Shown here one piece after another: positions 1 to 8,838 of a DNA stretch of 44,495 nucleotides. Position 1 is the stretch's first letter. The number at the start of each line of letters is the position of its first letter. This DNA comes from Tessaracoccus sp. SD287 (GTDB taxonomy: Bacteria > Actinomycetota > Actinomycetes > Propionibacteriales > Propionibacteriaceae): positions 1 to 44,495 of the forward strand of contig NZ_JADIJQ010000027.1 in NCBI RefSeq assembly GCF_017355265.1, written 5' to 3'. Both the position numbers and the translations under genes were made by a program. The notes beneath the pieces are model-generated. The model was not told the origin of the DNA. It saw nothing but the letters and a program-made list of their open reading frames with translations, and made no database searches.

Positions 1-112
1 GGTCGGCCGGATGACCGGACGTTGTGCCCTGTGCGTCACGAGTGCTGCCGGGATTGGCCCGATCCGGACGTCGTACCCGTCCGCCACGTGTGGTTTGGAC
101 GACGCATCCGCA

Positions 113-118
113 TAGGGT
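113..118 (+). promoter_or_regulatory. -10 box of leaderless polymerase/ligase gene
   Basis: TAGGGT lies exactly 7 nt before GTG 126, so transcription would begin at or next to the start codon. This supports GTG 126 over the in-frame upstream codon at 24. No clear -35 is seen. Confidence 0.5.
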
Positions 119-125
119 GGCGGAC

Positions 126-1445
126 GTGAAGATCCGCGAACTGCTCGGGTGGGCCCTGCTGCCGGCGCTGCTCGTCATGCAGTTCTTCGACCTGCGCCGC
201 GGGCTGCTCGGCCCCGACTGGACGTGGAGCGCCTTCCTGCTCGGCTACGCGCTGGTCGTCGCCCTCGGGTTGCCGCTGGCCTGGGGGGCGCTGAAGGACC
301 TGCGCCGGCCCGGCTGGGTCGGGATGGGCGCCTTCACGGCCGTCCTGCTGTATGCCGCCGTCTCGGCCCTGGTCAGCGGCGAGTCGCTGGTCACCTCCCG
401 CACCACGCCCTCCGCCGTCCCACCCGACACCTGGACCCACCCGATGCTGGCGCACCGGCTCGTCCCGCTGCTGACGGCGTGGCTGACCATGGCCGCCGGT
501 GTCATCGTGGTGGTGCTCATCCCGCCCGCCCAACGGGTGGCACGCCTGTGGTGGGCCGGCTGGCTGCTGATCGTCAGCTCGCTGGCCGCCTGGCCACGGG
601 CTGTCGGGGTGCACGACTCACCACGGCTGGCCACCGGGATGGGCGGGTCGGCAACCATTCACCTGGTCTTCCTGCTGTGCACCGGACTGTTCCTGAGCGC
701 CGCCTGGCAGGGACACCGGCGCCGCTGGTCGCTGGTCGGCGCCGCCGCCTCGATCCTCTGCCTGCTGCTCACCGGGTCACGCTCCGGCCTGCTGAGCCTG
801 GCCGTGCTGGCCGTGCTGGTGCTGGTCTGGTTGGGCCGGCGGATCAGCACCCGGCTGGCCGCGGCCGCGTTGGCCGCCGTCGTCGCCATCGGCGCCCTGA
901 TGGTTGCCCTCGTCCCCGCCGCCCGCCGGCTGCTCGTCTTCGGCGACGAGCTGCGGGCCGACAACCTGGCCACGGCCTGGCACGTCTTCACCAGCGACCC
1001 GCTGACGGCAATTCTTGGCGTCGGCTCGGGACGGCTGTGGCCGTGGTACGCCTTTGACGCCCGCTACTGGACGGTGCCGTGGCGCGGGCAGGTGCACACC
1101 AGTGAGGGCGACGTGCTCACCAACCCGCACTCGGTGCTGCTCGGCGTCGGCGTCGAACTCGGGATCGTCGGCCTGGCCCTAATGGGGGTGCTGGTCGGGG
1201 TCATCCTGGCCCGACTGGCCACGGCATGGCGGCACCGTCCCGCAGCGGGGTTCGGCACCATCGGCGACGGACTCGTCCTGGCCCTGGTCGCCGGATTCGT
1301 GGCCTGGGTCTTCGACTACTACTTGTTCAAGAACTACGCCGTCAGTTTCTGGTGGTGGGCCTGCTTCACCGCGGTCTTCACGATTCCGCACGCTCCACCC
1401 GCAGGGGACGCGACCGCACGTCCACCTCACCCAGCACCCGAGTGA
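126..1445 (+). CDS. O-antigen ligase/polymerase family membrane protein (copy 1)
   Basis: This 439-residue protein is almost wholly hydrophobic, with about ten or more predicted membrane segments. It carries the LLTGSRSGLL segment typical of the O-antigen ligase (Wzy_C/WaaL) superfamily, and a long extracytoplasmic loop after it. The family polymerises or ligates lipid-linked glycans on the outer face of the membrane. It is a clear paralogue of the protein at 8839-10212: both share a GSGRLWPW/GSGVIWPW segment and a YLFKN(Y/F)AVS motif near the C-terminus. I start it at GTG 126, because a -10 box sits 7 nt upstream. The last 22 or so codons are antisense to the end of the convergent glycosyltransferase and give a Pro/Ala-rich tail. 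Ligase and polymerase cannot be told apart from sequence alone. Confidence 0.8.
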   Translation: MKIRELLGWALLPALLVMQFFDLRRGLLGPDWTWSAFLLGYALVVALGLPLAWGALKDLRRPGWVGMGAFTAVLLYAAVSALVSGESLVTSRTTPSAVPPDTWTHPMLAHRLVPLLTAWLTMAAGVIVVVLIPPAQRVARLWWAGWLLIVSSLAAWPRAVGVHDSPRLATGMGGSATIHLVFLLCTGLFLSAAWQGHRRRWSLVGAAASILCLLLTGSRSGLLSLAVLAVLVLVWLGRRISTRLAAAALAAVVAIGALMVALVPAARRLLVFGDELRADNLATAWHVFTSDPLTAILGVGSGRLWPWYAFDARYWTVPWRGQVHTSEGDVLTNPHSVLLGVGVELGIVGLALMGVLVGVILARLATAWRHRPAAGFGTIGDGLVLALVAGFVAWVFDYYLFKNYAVSFWWWACFTAVFTIPHAPPAGDATARPPHPAPE

Positions 1446-2532
1446 TCTCACGGACGCGTCCGGCCCAGGAGTGGTCCTCCCGCACCGCGAGCACCCGTTC
1501 GCGGGCCTGGTCGATCAGCTCGGGGTGGGCGTCCAGCTCGCCCAGCAGCTCGCTGAACGCCTCCCGCCGGTAGGGGACCGTCCAGCCGAGCCCGTGCTCG
1601 GCGACGAACCGGCCCGCCAGCGAACCCTCACTGGCGATGATCGGCAGTCCGTGGCCCAGGTACTCATAGACCTTCAGGGGCGCGGCGAAGTTCCAGTACT
1701 CCTGGGGTTCGGTCGCCACCACCGCCACGTTGGCCGCCGTGAAGTACGGCGTGGTCTCGGGCCCATTGGCGTGCACGACGTTGATGTTGTCGGCCAGGAA
1801 CTCCGCGTAGCCCGCCCGGGCGTTGGACCATTCCTCGGCCCGGGTGCACACCACCATGGACACCTCGGGACGCGCCTGCACCGCGGCCAGGAACTCGTGC
1901 AACCGGTAGTTCGACTTCGTGCCGCCGACGTAGAACAGCCGCACCGGATGGTTGGGCCGGTCACCGACCAACTCCTCACCGCTCTCGTGGCCCCCGTATT
2001 CGTGACCCGGGGGCAGCGCCGAGACCGGCACCGACCGGGGCAGCGGCACGTAGGCGGCCATCTCGACGCTCGGCAGGAACAGGTGGTCCACCGTGCGGCC
2101 ATAGGCCAGCAGGTCGTAGCGGTAGGCCGCCTTCGCGGCCACCCGCTTGGGCAGACTGGTGCCCTCCTTGTACATCGGGAAGCGCCAATGGATGTCGCGA
2201 TAGAACAAACCCACCGGCACGTGATGGCGGCGCAACTGGCCGAAGAATGAGAAGTCGAGCAGCGGGTGAGTGGGCAGGTGGTGGGTCTCGGTCAGCGCGG
2301 TCGGCATCGTCGATGACTCCGAATAGCAGAACTCATAGAAGACCCCGGCCCGGATGGAGGCCATCACTTCACCGATCGCGGCCCGGCGTTCGGCGGCGGT
2401 GCCGGCGACCACGGCAACCTCGTAGCGTTCCTGCAACGCCCGCAACATCTTCACCGGCCGCACCCCACCGCCGGTCGGGTTGCTGAACTGCAGCGGATAG
2501 GGCACGTGGTAGATGACGCGGGCCTTCGACAT
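1378..2532 (-). CDS. GT4-like glycosyltransferase
   Basis: The 384-residue protein has a GT-B layout. The N-terminal half begins with a short strand and a Gly-rich loop (FSNPTGGGVRPVKML), as in GT4 acceptor domains. The C-terminal half has a nucleotide-sugar-type segment ending in KVYEYLGHGLPIIASEGSLAG. It would transfer a sugar from a nucleotide donor to the growing lipid-linked repeat unit on the cytoplasmic face. It is convergent with the polymerase/ligase gene (68 bp overlap) and divergent from the glycosyltransferase at 2764. The ATG is preceded by a TAGACT box 6 nt upstream, so the mRNA is probably leaderless. Donor and acceptor cannot be inferred. Confidence 0.8.
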   Translation of the reverse strand: MSKARVIYHVPYPLQFSNPTGGGVRPVKMLRALQERYEVAVVAGTAAERRAAIGEVMASIRAGVFYEFCYSESSTMPTALTETHHLPTHPLLDFSFFGQLRRHHVPVGLFYRDIHWRFPMYKEGTSLPKRVAAKAAYRYDLLAYGRTVDHLFLPSVEMAAYVPLPRSVPVSALPPGHEYGGHESGEELVGDRPNHPVRLFYVGGTKSNYRLHEFLAAVQARPEVSMVVCTRAEEWSNARAGYAEFLADNINVVHANGPETTPYFTAANVAVVATEPQEYWNFAAPLKVYEYLGHGLPIIASEGSLAGRFVAEHGLGWTVPYRREAFSELLGELDAHPELIDQARERVLAVREDHSWAGRVREITRVLGEVDVRSRPLRVERAES

Positions 2533-2538
2533 GGCCCG

Positions 2539-2544
2539 AGTCTA
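2539..2544 (-). promoter_or_regulatory. -10 box of glycosyltransferase 1378-2532
   Basis: TAGACT on the minus strand lies 6 nt before the ATG, giving a leaderless transcript. Confidence 0.55.
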
Positions 2545-2558
2545 GGGGGCCGGGGCAG

Positions 2559-2633
2559 CCCAGCGATGTGCACCGCGTGAGCCTCATGGGCCGCCCTGCG
2601 ACGAAAATCGCCCACTGGGTGCACGTTGCTGGG
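2559..2633. repeat. 75-bp palindromic element, copy A
   Basis: Two 21-bp arms (2559-2579 and 2613-2633) match 17 of 21 positions as an inverted repeat around a 33-bp centre. The right arm shares 18 of 21 bases with the right arm of the element at 42606-42680, which has the same 33-bp spacing. Here it sits between two divergent promoters, so it is not simply a terminator. Confidence 0.75.
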
Positions 2634-2750
2634 GGCCGCCGTCGGTTGATGTACGCCTCGGAGTCGGCGCCCGTGCGCATTCGTCGAACCGCATCGTCGA
2701 GCCATCCCCCCTGACGCGGAGGGCTCCGCACCCCCGGGACAGACCGTCAC

Positions 2751-2756
2751 TAGACT
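2751..2756 (+). promoter_or_regulatory. -10 box of glycosyltransferase 2764-4047
   Basis: TAGACT is followed by 7 nt and then ATG 2764, a leaderless arrangement. No -35 is recognised. Confidence 0.55.
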
Positions 2757-2763
2757 CGAAACC

Positions 2764-4047
2764 ATGTCGAGCGTCGTGTTCCTGCTGACCAATGTCTTCC
2801 CCTTCGCCAAGGGGGAGGAGTTCCTGGAGAACGAGATCGGCCATCTGGCGGCCCGTTTCGACCGGGTGGTGGTCGTGGCCACCCAGACCAGTCAGGACGC
2901 CACCCAGACCCGGGCCGTGCCCGACAACTGCACGGTGCTGCGCGCCGGGTCGCCCCGCCCCAGCGGCGTCGCCGCGGCCCCCGCCATCCTGCGTGGGCTC
3001 CGCCACACCGCAACCAGGGTGGCCCACAGCCCGCTGCATCCCGGCAAGGCCGCCATGGAGGCGCTGTTCGAGGGTCGCGCCCAGGACAGCCTGAAGCACC
3101 TGGTGGACCAACTCGACGGTCTCAAGCTCGCCGCCGGCGACCAGGTGGTCATCTACTCCTACTGGCTGCACGTCACCGCACGGGTCGGGATGCTGCTCGC
3201 CGAGGCCCTGCGAGGACGAGGCATCCCGGTCGCCAAACTGGTCAGTAGGGCCCACCGCTACGACCTGTACCCCGAGGAATCACCGTTCGGCCACCTGCCC
3301 GCGAGACGCCTGCTGCTCGAGGCCTACGACGAAGTGCATCCCGTCTCCGACCACGGCACCGACCTGCTGCGCCGCAGCCACCCGCGCTACGCACCCAAGA
3401 TCACCACCCGGCGGCTCGGTACCAGAGACCCGGGCGCGCCGGTCCAATGCCAGCAGGACCCGGCCCTGGTGGTGAGCTGCTCCTTCGTGCTGCCCGTCAA
3501 GCGCGTCGACCGCATCCCCGCGATCCTGCACCGGGCCAGCGAGGCCGGCCACGACATTGGCTGGACCCATTTCGGCTCGGGTGACCAGGTGGCGGCGGTG
3601 AAGGCGGCCGCCGACCAGGTGCTGCCCCCCGACATGGTCGATCTGCCCGGGTACGTGCCCAACACCGAACTGCCCGACCGCTACCGCCAGCTGCGGCCAG
3701 TGGCCTTCGTGAACGTGTCGGAGTCCGAGGGGGTTCCGGTCTCGATCATGGAGGCGATCGCCCTGGGCATTCCGGTGGTGGCCACCGACGTCGGTGGCGT
3801 CGCCGAGATCGTCCGCGACGGGGTCAACGGCTACCTGCTGCCCAAGGAGTTCACCGACCTGGAGGCCGCCGCCGCACTGAACTCCCTGGTCACCGCGCCA
3901 GCCGAGCGGTACCAGGATTTCTGCCGCGCCGCCCGTCAGCGCTGGGAGTCCGAGTTCAATGAGGCGATCGTCTACCCCGCCTTCGCCGAGGAACTCACCC
4001 GTCCGGCGCTGCGCTCGGGCCGTCCGCTGCCCAACGTGGGCGCCTAG
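2764..4047 (+). CDS. GT4 glycosyltransferase (colanic-acid type)
   Basis: The 427-residue protein opens with LLTNVFPFAKGEEFLENE, the start typical of WcaL-like GT4 enzymes. It carries the retaining GT-B EX7E signature in SESEGVPVSIMEA, followed by VVATDVGGVAEIV. It should transfer a sugar from a nucleotide donor with retention, on the cytoplasmic side, during repeat-unit assembly. The protein at 5529-6773 is a paralogue with nearly the same EX7E region, and the two flank the flippase. The convergent flippase gene ends only 4 bp away. Sugar specificity is unknown. Confidence 0.87.
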   Translation: MSSVVFLLTNVFPFAKGEEFLENEIGHLAARFDRVVVVATQTSQDATQTRAVPDNCTVLRAGSPRPSGVAAAPAILRGLRHTATRVAHSPLHPGKAAMEALFEGRAQDSLKHLVDQLDGLKLAAGDQVVIYSYWLHVTARVGMLLAEALRGRGIPVAKLVSRAHRYDLYPEESPFGHLPARRLLLEAYDEVHPVSDHGTDLLRRSHPRYAPKITTRRLGTRDPGAPVQCQQDPALVVSCSFVLPVKRVDRIPAILHRASEAGHDIGWTHFGSGDQVAAVKAAADQVLPPDMVDLPGYVPNTELPDRYRQLRPVAFVNVSESEGVPVSIMEAIALGIPVVATDVGGVAEIVRDGVNGYLLPKEFTDLEAAAALNSLVTAPAERYQDFCRAARQRWESEFNEAIVYPAFAEELTRPALRSGRPLPNVGA

Positions 4048-4068
4048 CCGCTCAGCGGTCCAGCGGCT
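4046..4068. terminator. Possible bidirectional hairpin between convergent genes
   Basis: AGCCGCT (4046-4052) and AGCGGCT (4062-4068) form a perfect 7-bp stem across the junction of two convergent genes. There is no T tract and the stem overlaps flippase codons. Confidence 0.35.
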
Positions 4069-5494
4069 CCTCGCCGGTGACCTGCTGCTCGGCCTGCTCC
4101 ACCTCGACGTCGACCTCGTCGGCCCGGAACCCGAAACCGCGGTCGTACTGCCAGCTCACCAGCAGCGCCAGCAGCAGGAAGACCACCAGCAGCCCCGCCA
4201 TCGCCCACGAGACCTGCGCCATGGTGGTCAGCAGGTCACCGGCGAAGAAGCCCAGGATGGACAGCGGCACCACCATGTAGGCGATGGAGAACAGCAGCAT
4301 GGTGAGCTGGCGGTGCACGGTGACGAAGACCGTGCTGATCGGTGAGGTGATGAAGTTCAGGTACAGCCACGGCACCAGCACCCGCGAGATCTCGCCGGCC
4401 AACGTCCAGTCCCCGCCCAGCACGAACGGCAGGATCCACGGCCCCAGCGACCAGATCAGCGCGAATGGGACGATGCCGATCACCATGGAACGCACGATCG
4501 CCATCCGCACGATGCCGGTCATCTGGCCGCGCTCCACGGTGGCCAGGCGCTGGAAGAAGACCTGCGCCACGGCGGCATTGATCAGCCCCATTGGCGCCTG
4601 CAACAACCGCCACGCCATGCCGAACTGGCCCACCGGGCCGGCTGCGTAGTTCGCACCCACGAGGGCGTTGATGCCGTTGAGGCGCACCGAGTCGACCACC
4701 GCATTCGGCCCGTTCAGGGCCGGCATCTTGACGTAGCGCCGGGCCAGTTCCCGCTTGCTGCGCGCCGGACCGTCGATGCGGTACTGCCCCCGGGTCTTGC
4801 GCAGCAGGTTCCACAGCGACGCGGCGTAGCCGACGATGGTGGCGATGACCAGACCCGAGACGCCCATGCCGACCGCCCCGGTGCCGACCTGCAGGCCCGA
4901 GACCGAGACAGACTGGTAGATCTTGTTCTGGGCCACCTGGCGGAAGTTCCGGGTGCGGGTCAGCCAGTACGACATCACCCCCAATTGGGTGACCAGGAAG
5001 ACCATGGGCCCGGTGAAGTACAACCAGAAACGCAGCCCCGCCTCAATGCTGGCGGCATCTGCCTGGGACTGGTCGGTCATCAGGCGCGCCAGCCAGGGGC
5101 TGATCACCAGCATCACGGCGATGGTGGCCAGGCTGACGGCGACATTGATCCAGGTGCACAACCGCAGCAACTGCCGGGCGTCGTTGTCGCGGCGCGGCAG
5201 CACGATCGCCAACTCGTAGCGTCCGGCAGCGATCGGCACCACCGCCGAGACCGCCGACATCACCAGCACGTAGACACCGAACTCGGCGGCGGTGAACAGG
5301 CGTCCGACGAAGATCATGGCCAGGAACTGCAGCACCTGCGCCGACGCCGTCCCCGTCATCAGGGTCAGCACGTTCTTGAGGAAGTCCTGACCGGCGAGCC
5401 TGGCCCGAACCCTGCCGATGACCCCGGACGGCGCCGGTGGGGGCGTCTCGTCGACGGGCGGGGCCACCTCGGTCGGGCGGGAGTCATCACTCAC
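4052..5494 (-). CDS. Polysaccharide flippase (Wzx/MATE-like)
   Basis: The 480-residue protein has about 12-14 predicted membrane segments. The first follows a charged N-terminus (FLKNVLTLMTGTASAQVLQFLAMIF) typical of Wzx/polysaccharide-transporter proteins of the MOP superfamily. Wzx moves undecaprenyl-linked repeat units across the cytoplasmic membrane for polymerisation. Position among glycosyltransferases and Wzy-like genes agrees with this. The start is GTG 5494, with a TAGCAT box 6 nt upstream. It is divergent from the glycosyltransferase at 5529 and convergent with the one ending at 4047. Confidence 0.85.
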   Translation of the reverse strand: MSDDSRPTEVAPPVDETPPPAPSGVIGRVRARLAGQDFLKNVLTLMTGTASAQVLQFLAMIFVGRLFTAAEFGVYVLVMSAVSAVVPIAAGRYELAIVLPRRDNDARQLLRLCTWINVAVSLATIAVMLVISPWLARLMTDQSQADAASIEAGLRFWLYFTGPMVFLVTQLGVMSYWLTRTRNFRQVAQNKIYQSVSVSGLQVGTGAVGMGVSGLVIATIVGYAASLWNLLRKTRGQYRIDGPARSKRELARRYVKMPALNGPNAVVDSVRLNGINALVGANYAAGPVGQFGMAWRLLQAPMGLINAAVAQVFFQRLATVERGQMTGIVRMAIVRSMVIGIVPFALIWSLGPWILPFVLGGDWTLAGEISRVLVPWLYLNFITSPISTVFVTVHRQLTMLLFSIAYMVVPLSILGFFAGDLLTTMAQVSWAMAGLLVVFLLLALLVSWQYDRGFGFRADEVDVEVEQAEQQVTGEEPLDR

Positions 5495-5500
5495 CTCGCC

Positions 5501-5506
5501 ATGCTA
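5501..5506 (-). promoter_or_regulatory. -10 box of flippase gene
   Basis: TAGCAT on the minus strand lies 6 nt before GTG 5494. It almost abuts the divergent -10 box at 5516-5521, so the two promoters overlap. Confidence 0.45.
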
Positions 5507-5515
5507 CTGGGGTGG

Positions 5516-5521
5516 CAGACT
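5516..5521 (+). promoter_or_regulatory. -10 box of glycosyltransferase 5529-6773
   Basis: CAGACT is followed by 7 nt and ATG 5529. It is one base off the usual TAGACT but matches the leaderless pattern of the window. Confidence 0.45.
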
Positions 5522-5528
5522 GACACCC

Positions 5529-6773
5529 ATGCACGTGCTCGTCGCGACCCGCGCCTTCCCGTACCCGCCGGGGGAGCAGTTCGTCGCCGCCGAGGCGGCG
5601 CACTGGGCCGAGGGCGGTCGCACCGTCACCGTCATGCCCTGGTCGGCCCACGGTGAGGCCGCGGACGTGCCGGGGGTCGCCGTCGACCTGACCCTGGCCC
5701 GCGCCGGAACCGCCGCCAGGCTGCGGGCAAGCCTGAAGGCGCTGGTCAGCCCGCTGTGGTGGCGCGACCTGAACTGGTTGCGCAGCAACCACCGATTGAC
5801 GATGGCGACGGCGAAGGAGGCGCTGCAGGCCACCCGCAATGCCCTCCTCGTGCGTGACCTGCTCATCACCTGGGCCCGCCGCCACCACCCCATCGACGTC
5901 GTCTACAGCTACTGGTTCGACGTGTGGACGCTGGGGGCGCTGCTGGCCAAGGGACGCGGCGTGCATGCCGTCGCGACCCGCGTGCACGGCTACGACCTGC
6001 ACGAGAGTCGGCACCCGGCGGGGTTCCATGGGCTCAAGCGGCAACTCGCGCCCGGTCTGGACGGGTTGTTCGCCGTCAGCCGCAGCGGCGCCCGCCTGGC
6101 CGTCGAAACGTTCGGGGTGCCCGCCGAGGTCGCCCACCATGCCCCGCTCGGCACCCGGGTCCCGGACGCGCCGAGCGCCACCTCGCCAGCGGGTCAGCTG
6201 CACCTGCTCAGCGTCGCCAGCGCGCTGCCCGTCAAGCGCATCGACCGGCTGGTCGACGCCTGCCGCGCCCTGGCTGCATCCCGTCCCGATCTCACCATCG
6301 CCTGGACGCACCTGGGCGGGGGACCGCTGCTGGCCAGCCTGCAGGCCAGCGCCGCCGACCTGCCCGCCAACCTGCGCATCACCTGGGCCGGTCAGGTCAG
6401 CCCCGACCAGGTGCGCGCCCACCTGGCCGGCCAACCGGTGGACCTGTTCGTCAACACCTCGGAGTCCGAAGGCGTCCCGGTCTCGATCATGGAGGCCATG
6501 GCGCACGGGGTGCCCACCATCGCCCCTCGGGTCGGGGCCATCGACGAGATCGTCCCCGGGCAGGGCCCCGGCGGTGCGCTGATGTCGGCGACGCCCACCG
6601 CCGACGAAATTGCCGCCACGTGTGCGGACTGGGCCGAGCGATCCAAGGACCCGGCCCAGCGACAGGCGGCCCGTAGGATCGTGGCTGACCGTTACGATGC
6701 CGACGCCAACGCCCGGCAGTTGATGACCCTGCTGGACGACCTGGGCCAGCGCCCCAGCAGGAGGAACCCGTGA
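5529..6773 (+). CDS. GT4 glycosyltransferase (paralogue of 2764-4047)
   Basis: The 414-residue GT4 enzyme starts ATRAFPYPPGEQFVAAE and contains the EX7E signature in TSESEGVPVSIMEAM. I chose ATG 5529 because a -10-like box lies 7 nt before it and homology to the paralogue begins there. An upstream in-frame codon at 5418 would extend it antisense to the flippase. Its stop overlaps the start of the next gene (GTGA at 6770-6773), so the two are translationally coupled. The role is sugar transfer in repeat-unit assembly with unknown specificity. Confidence 0.87.
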   Translation: MHVLVATRAFPYPPGEQFVAAEAAHWAEGGRTVTVMPWSAHGEAADVPGVAVDLTLARAGTAARLRASLKALVSPLWWRDLNWLRSNHRLTMATAKEALQATRNALLVRDLLITWARRHHPIDVVYSYWFDVWTLGALLAKGRGVHAVATRVHGYDLHESRHPAGFHGLKRQLAPGLDGLFAVSRSGARLAVETFGVPAEVAHHAPLGTRVPDAPSATSPAGQLHLLSVASALPVKRIDRLVDACRALAASRPDLTIAWTHLGGGPLLASLQASAADLPANLRITWAGQVSPDQVRAHLAGQPVDLFVNTSESEGVPVSIMEAMAHGVPTIAPRVGAIDEIVPGQGPGGALMSATPTADEIAATCADWAERSKDPAQRQAARRIVADRYDADANARQLMTLLDDLGQRPSRRNP

Positions 6774-8023
6774 GCCAGACCAGCCTGCCGATGGTGCGCC
6801 GGCGCCGTGACGCCACGATCCTGCTGGCGGTGGTGGCCGTGTTCCTCATCCTGCGGCTGCCGCTGAGCGTGGTGCTGGCCGGGCTGCTGCCGATCGCGGT
6901 CCTCGTCTGGGACGGCATCCGCTGGCCGTCGCGCCAGTCGACTCTGATGTGGGTCTTCCTGCTCACCGCCTTGGTGCTCTCGACCTACGCCTGGCTCAGC
7001 AACCCGGGCGTCCCGCTGGTGAACAACGCCACCATCATGCTGGTGATGATGGCGATGGTCGCCGCCGTCACCTGCACCTCGGCCACCCGCAAAGCGTTCA
7101 AGCACCTCATGGACGGCATGCTGCTGGGATTGTGGATCTGCCTGCTCAGCGCCATCTTCGAGGTCGTCTCGGGAATCAAGCTGCTGCCGCTGATCTATCC
7201 CGACGCCAACACCGCCGCCGCCGTCGCCGGCAACCGGTTCATCGTCGCCTCGTTCTTCCCCAACTACAACGACTTCTCGGTGGCCATGGCGATCTTCGGC
7301 GTCATCCTGACCGCCCAACTGCTGCTGGGCACCCGCAAGGGGCCGCTGGTCAAGATCTGTCGCATCGGGGCCCTGCTGGTGCTGACCTTCTTCATCGTGG
7401 TGATCGGTTCACGTGGCGCGCTGATCGGTCTGGTCGTCGGCATGGCGCTGGTCGCGTTCATCGCTGCCCGGATGACCCGACGGCGGCTGCTCTCGGTGCC
7501 CCACATGCTGCTGCTGGTGCTGTGCGCCCTGGCGGCCGGCATGTTCCTGATGGCCACCCCGTTCGTCCAGAACTCCTCGACGGCGCTGCGCGGCGACATT
7601 ATCGGCAACACCATCGAGATGCTGCTCGCCGAGCCGGCCCGGCTGTGGGCCGGGTGGAGCAACATGGTGCTGTTCCGCGAGGACGCCGGGGCGCTGTACC
7701 CGAACATGTTGATGGACCCGCACAACCTGCTGCTGGAACTGGTCACCATGTACGGGCTGCCCGCAGCCATCACCTACCTCCTGGTGTGGGTGCAGATCGC
7801 CTACCGCGGCCTGTGGCAGTTGCGCATCACCGCCGGTTGGCGGGAGGTCTCGGCGGTGGCCGTCAGCGTGCTCATGCCCGTCATCGGCATCGTCCCCAGT
7901 TCGTCGCTGCGCTACTACTGGGTGTTCCTGTTCATGGCGGCCGCGATCGCCGCGCTGCAGATGCAGGCCAAGCGCCGCGAGACCCTCACTGCCACCGCCC
8001 GGACGCTGGTCAGGCAGCCCTAG
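6770..8023 (+). CDS. O-antigen polymerase (Wzy-like) membrane protein
   Basis: The 417-residue polytopic protein has about 10-12 membrane segments, with VIGSRGALIGLVVG after the middle segments and a loop with DPHNLLLELVTMYGLPAA, as in Wzy_C proteins. It differs enough from the two other Wzy/WaaL-like proteins of the window to be the likely repeat-unit polymerase. It begins at GTG 6770, overlapping the upstream stop, with an AGGAGG ribosome site at 6758-6763. Its 3' end overlaps the convergent Wzz-like gene by 14 bp. Confidence 0.8.
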   Translation: MSQTSLPMVRRRRDATILLAVVAVFLILRLPLSVVLAGLLPIAVLVWDGIRWPSRQSTLMWVFLLTALVLSTYAWLSNPGVPLVNNATIMLVMMAMVAAVTCTSATRKAFKHLMDGMLLGLWICLLSAIFEVVSGIKLLPLIYPDANTAAAVAGNRFIVASFFPNYNDFSVAMAIFGVILTAQLLLGTRKGPLVKICRIGALLVLTFFIVVIGSRGALIGLVVGMALVAFIAARMTRRRLLSVPHMLLLVLCALAAGMFLMATPFVQNSSTALRGDIIGNTIEMLLAEPARLWAGWSNMVLFREDAGALYPNMLMDPHNLLLELVTMYGLPAAITYLLVWVQIAYRGLWQLRITAGWREVSAVAVSVLMPVIGIVPSSSLRYYWVFLFMAAAIAALQMQAKRRETLTATARTLVRQP

Positions 8024-8711
8024 CCCGGCGGCGCTGGCGGCGTCCCACGGTCACGTCGAGGGCGACGGCGACCAGGAAGCCCACGGCGATGGCTCCCACC
8101 AGCGAGACGGCCAGCAGTTCCGGGGTGGTGGACGGCTCGGGCTCGACGGGGCCCTGCTGCAGATAGATCACCTTGGCGCCCAGGGCGACCCCACCGGTGG
8201 CCTCGGTGGCCTGCGGCACGGTCTCGACGAAGGTGTTGGCGATGGTGGTGACCCGTCGGATGGCCTCCTGCGACGAGTCCGCCTTGACCGCAAAGGTCAG
8301 CACCAGCGAGTTGCTGGGCCAGCCGACGGTCAGGCCCTGCTTGAGGAGCCCGCCGGTCATGTCGCCGGAGGGGTCCAATTGCTTGGCGGCGGCGTCCAGG
8401 ACCAGTGGTGAGTTCGCCAACTGGGAATAGCTGCGCGCCACCATCGGCAGCATCGCCGCCTGCTGGGTGGCGTCGGCCTCGGTCTCGACCGGTCCCGGCA
8501 CCAGACTGACGGTGGCCTCGGCGACATAGGTGTCGGGGCGGGTCAACGCGAACGCGCTGCCCAGCACCAGCACCAAGGCGGCGACGATGGCCGCCGGCAC
8601 CAGGTAGCGCTTCAGCGACATCAGGTAGCCGATGACGTCCAGCGCCTTGTCGTCCTCGTAGAGGGTGTCAACGGCCGAAGGAGTTGCCGGGGTGCGGGTC
8701 ACGTCAGTCAC
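8010..8711 (-). CDS. Wzz/YveK-like chain-length regulator
   Basis: The 233-residue protein has the two-membrane-segment plan of polysaccharide co-polymerases. An N-terminal segment (about residues 35-57) follows the short cytoplasmic DVIGYLMSLKRYL stretch, and a second segment lies near the C-terminus, ending in an Arg-rich tail. The extracytoplasmic region between them starts with the usual TYVAEATVSL. There is no kinase domain, so it matches YveK/CapA-like adaptors of Gram-positives, which set chain length with Wzy. The start GTG 8711 has a TACGAT box 6 nt upstream. No partner tyrosine kinase is present in the window. Confidence 0.8.
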   Translation of the reverse strand: MTDVTRTPATPSAVDTLYEDDKALDVIGYLMSLKRYLVPAAIVAALVLVLGSAFALTRPDTYVAEATVSLVPGPVETEADATQQAAMLPMVARSYSQLANSPLVLDAAAKQLDPSGDMTGGLLKQGLTVGWPSNSLVLTFAVKADSSQEAIRRVTTIANTFVETVPQATEATGGVALGAKVIYLQQGPVEPEPSTTPELLAVSLVGAIAVGFLVAVALDVTVGRRQRRRARAA

Positions 8712-8717
8712 CCCGCC

Positions 8718-8723
8718 ATCGTA
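8718..8723 (-). promoter_or_regulatory. -10 box of Wzz-like gene
   Basis: TACGAT on the minus strand lies 6 nt before GTG 8711, a leaderless arrangement. Confidence 0.45.
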
Positions 8724-8825
8724 GATGCTCGCCCGTCGTGGCGGGGGACCGGCACGTCCGTGCACCCGGTGACGCCGCCGAGGTGGCGTCCGGTCATCGG
8801 TTCACTGCCGCGCGTGGTTGGGTCG

Positions 8826-8831
8826 TACCCT
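8826..8831 (+). promoter_or_regulatory. -10 box of polymerase/ligase copy 2
   Basis: TACCCT is followed by 7 nt and ATG 8839. This fixes the start inside a slightly longer open frame. Confidence 0.45.
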
Positions 8832-8838
8832 TGTCCCC

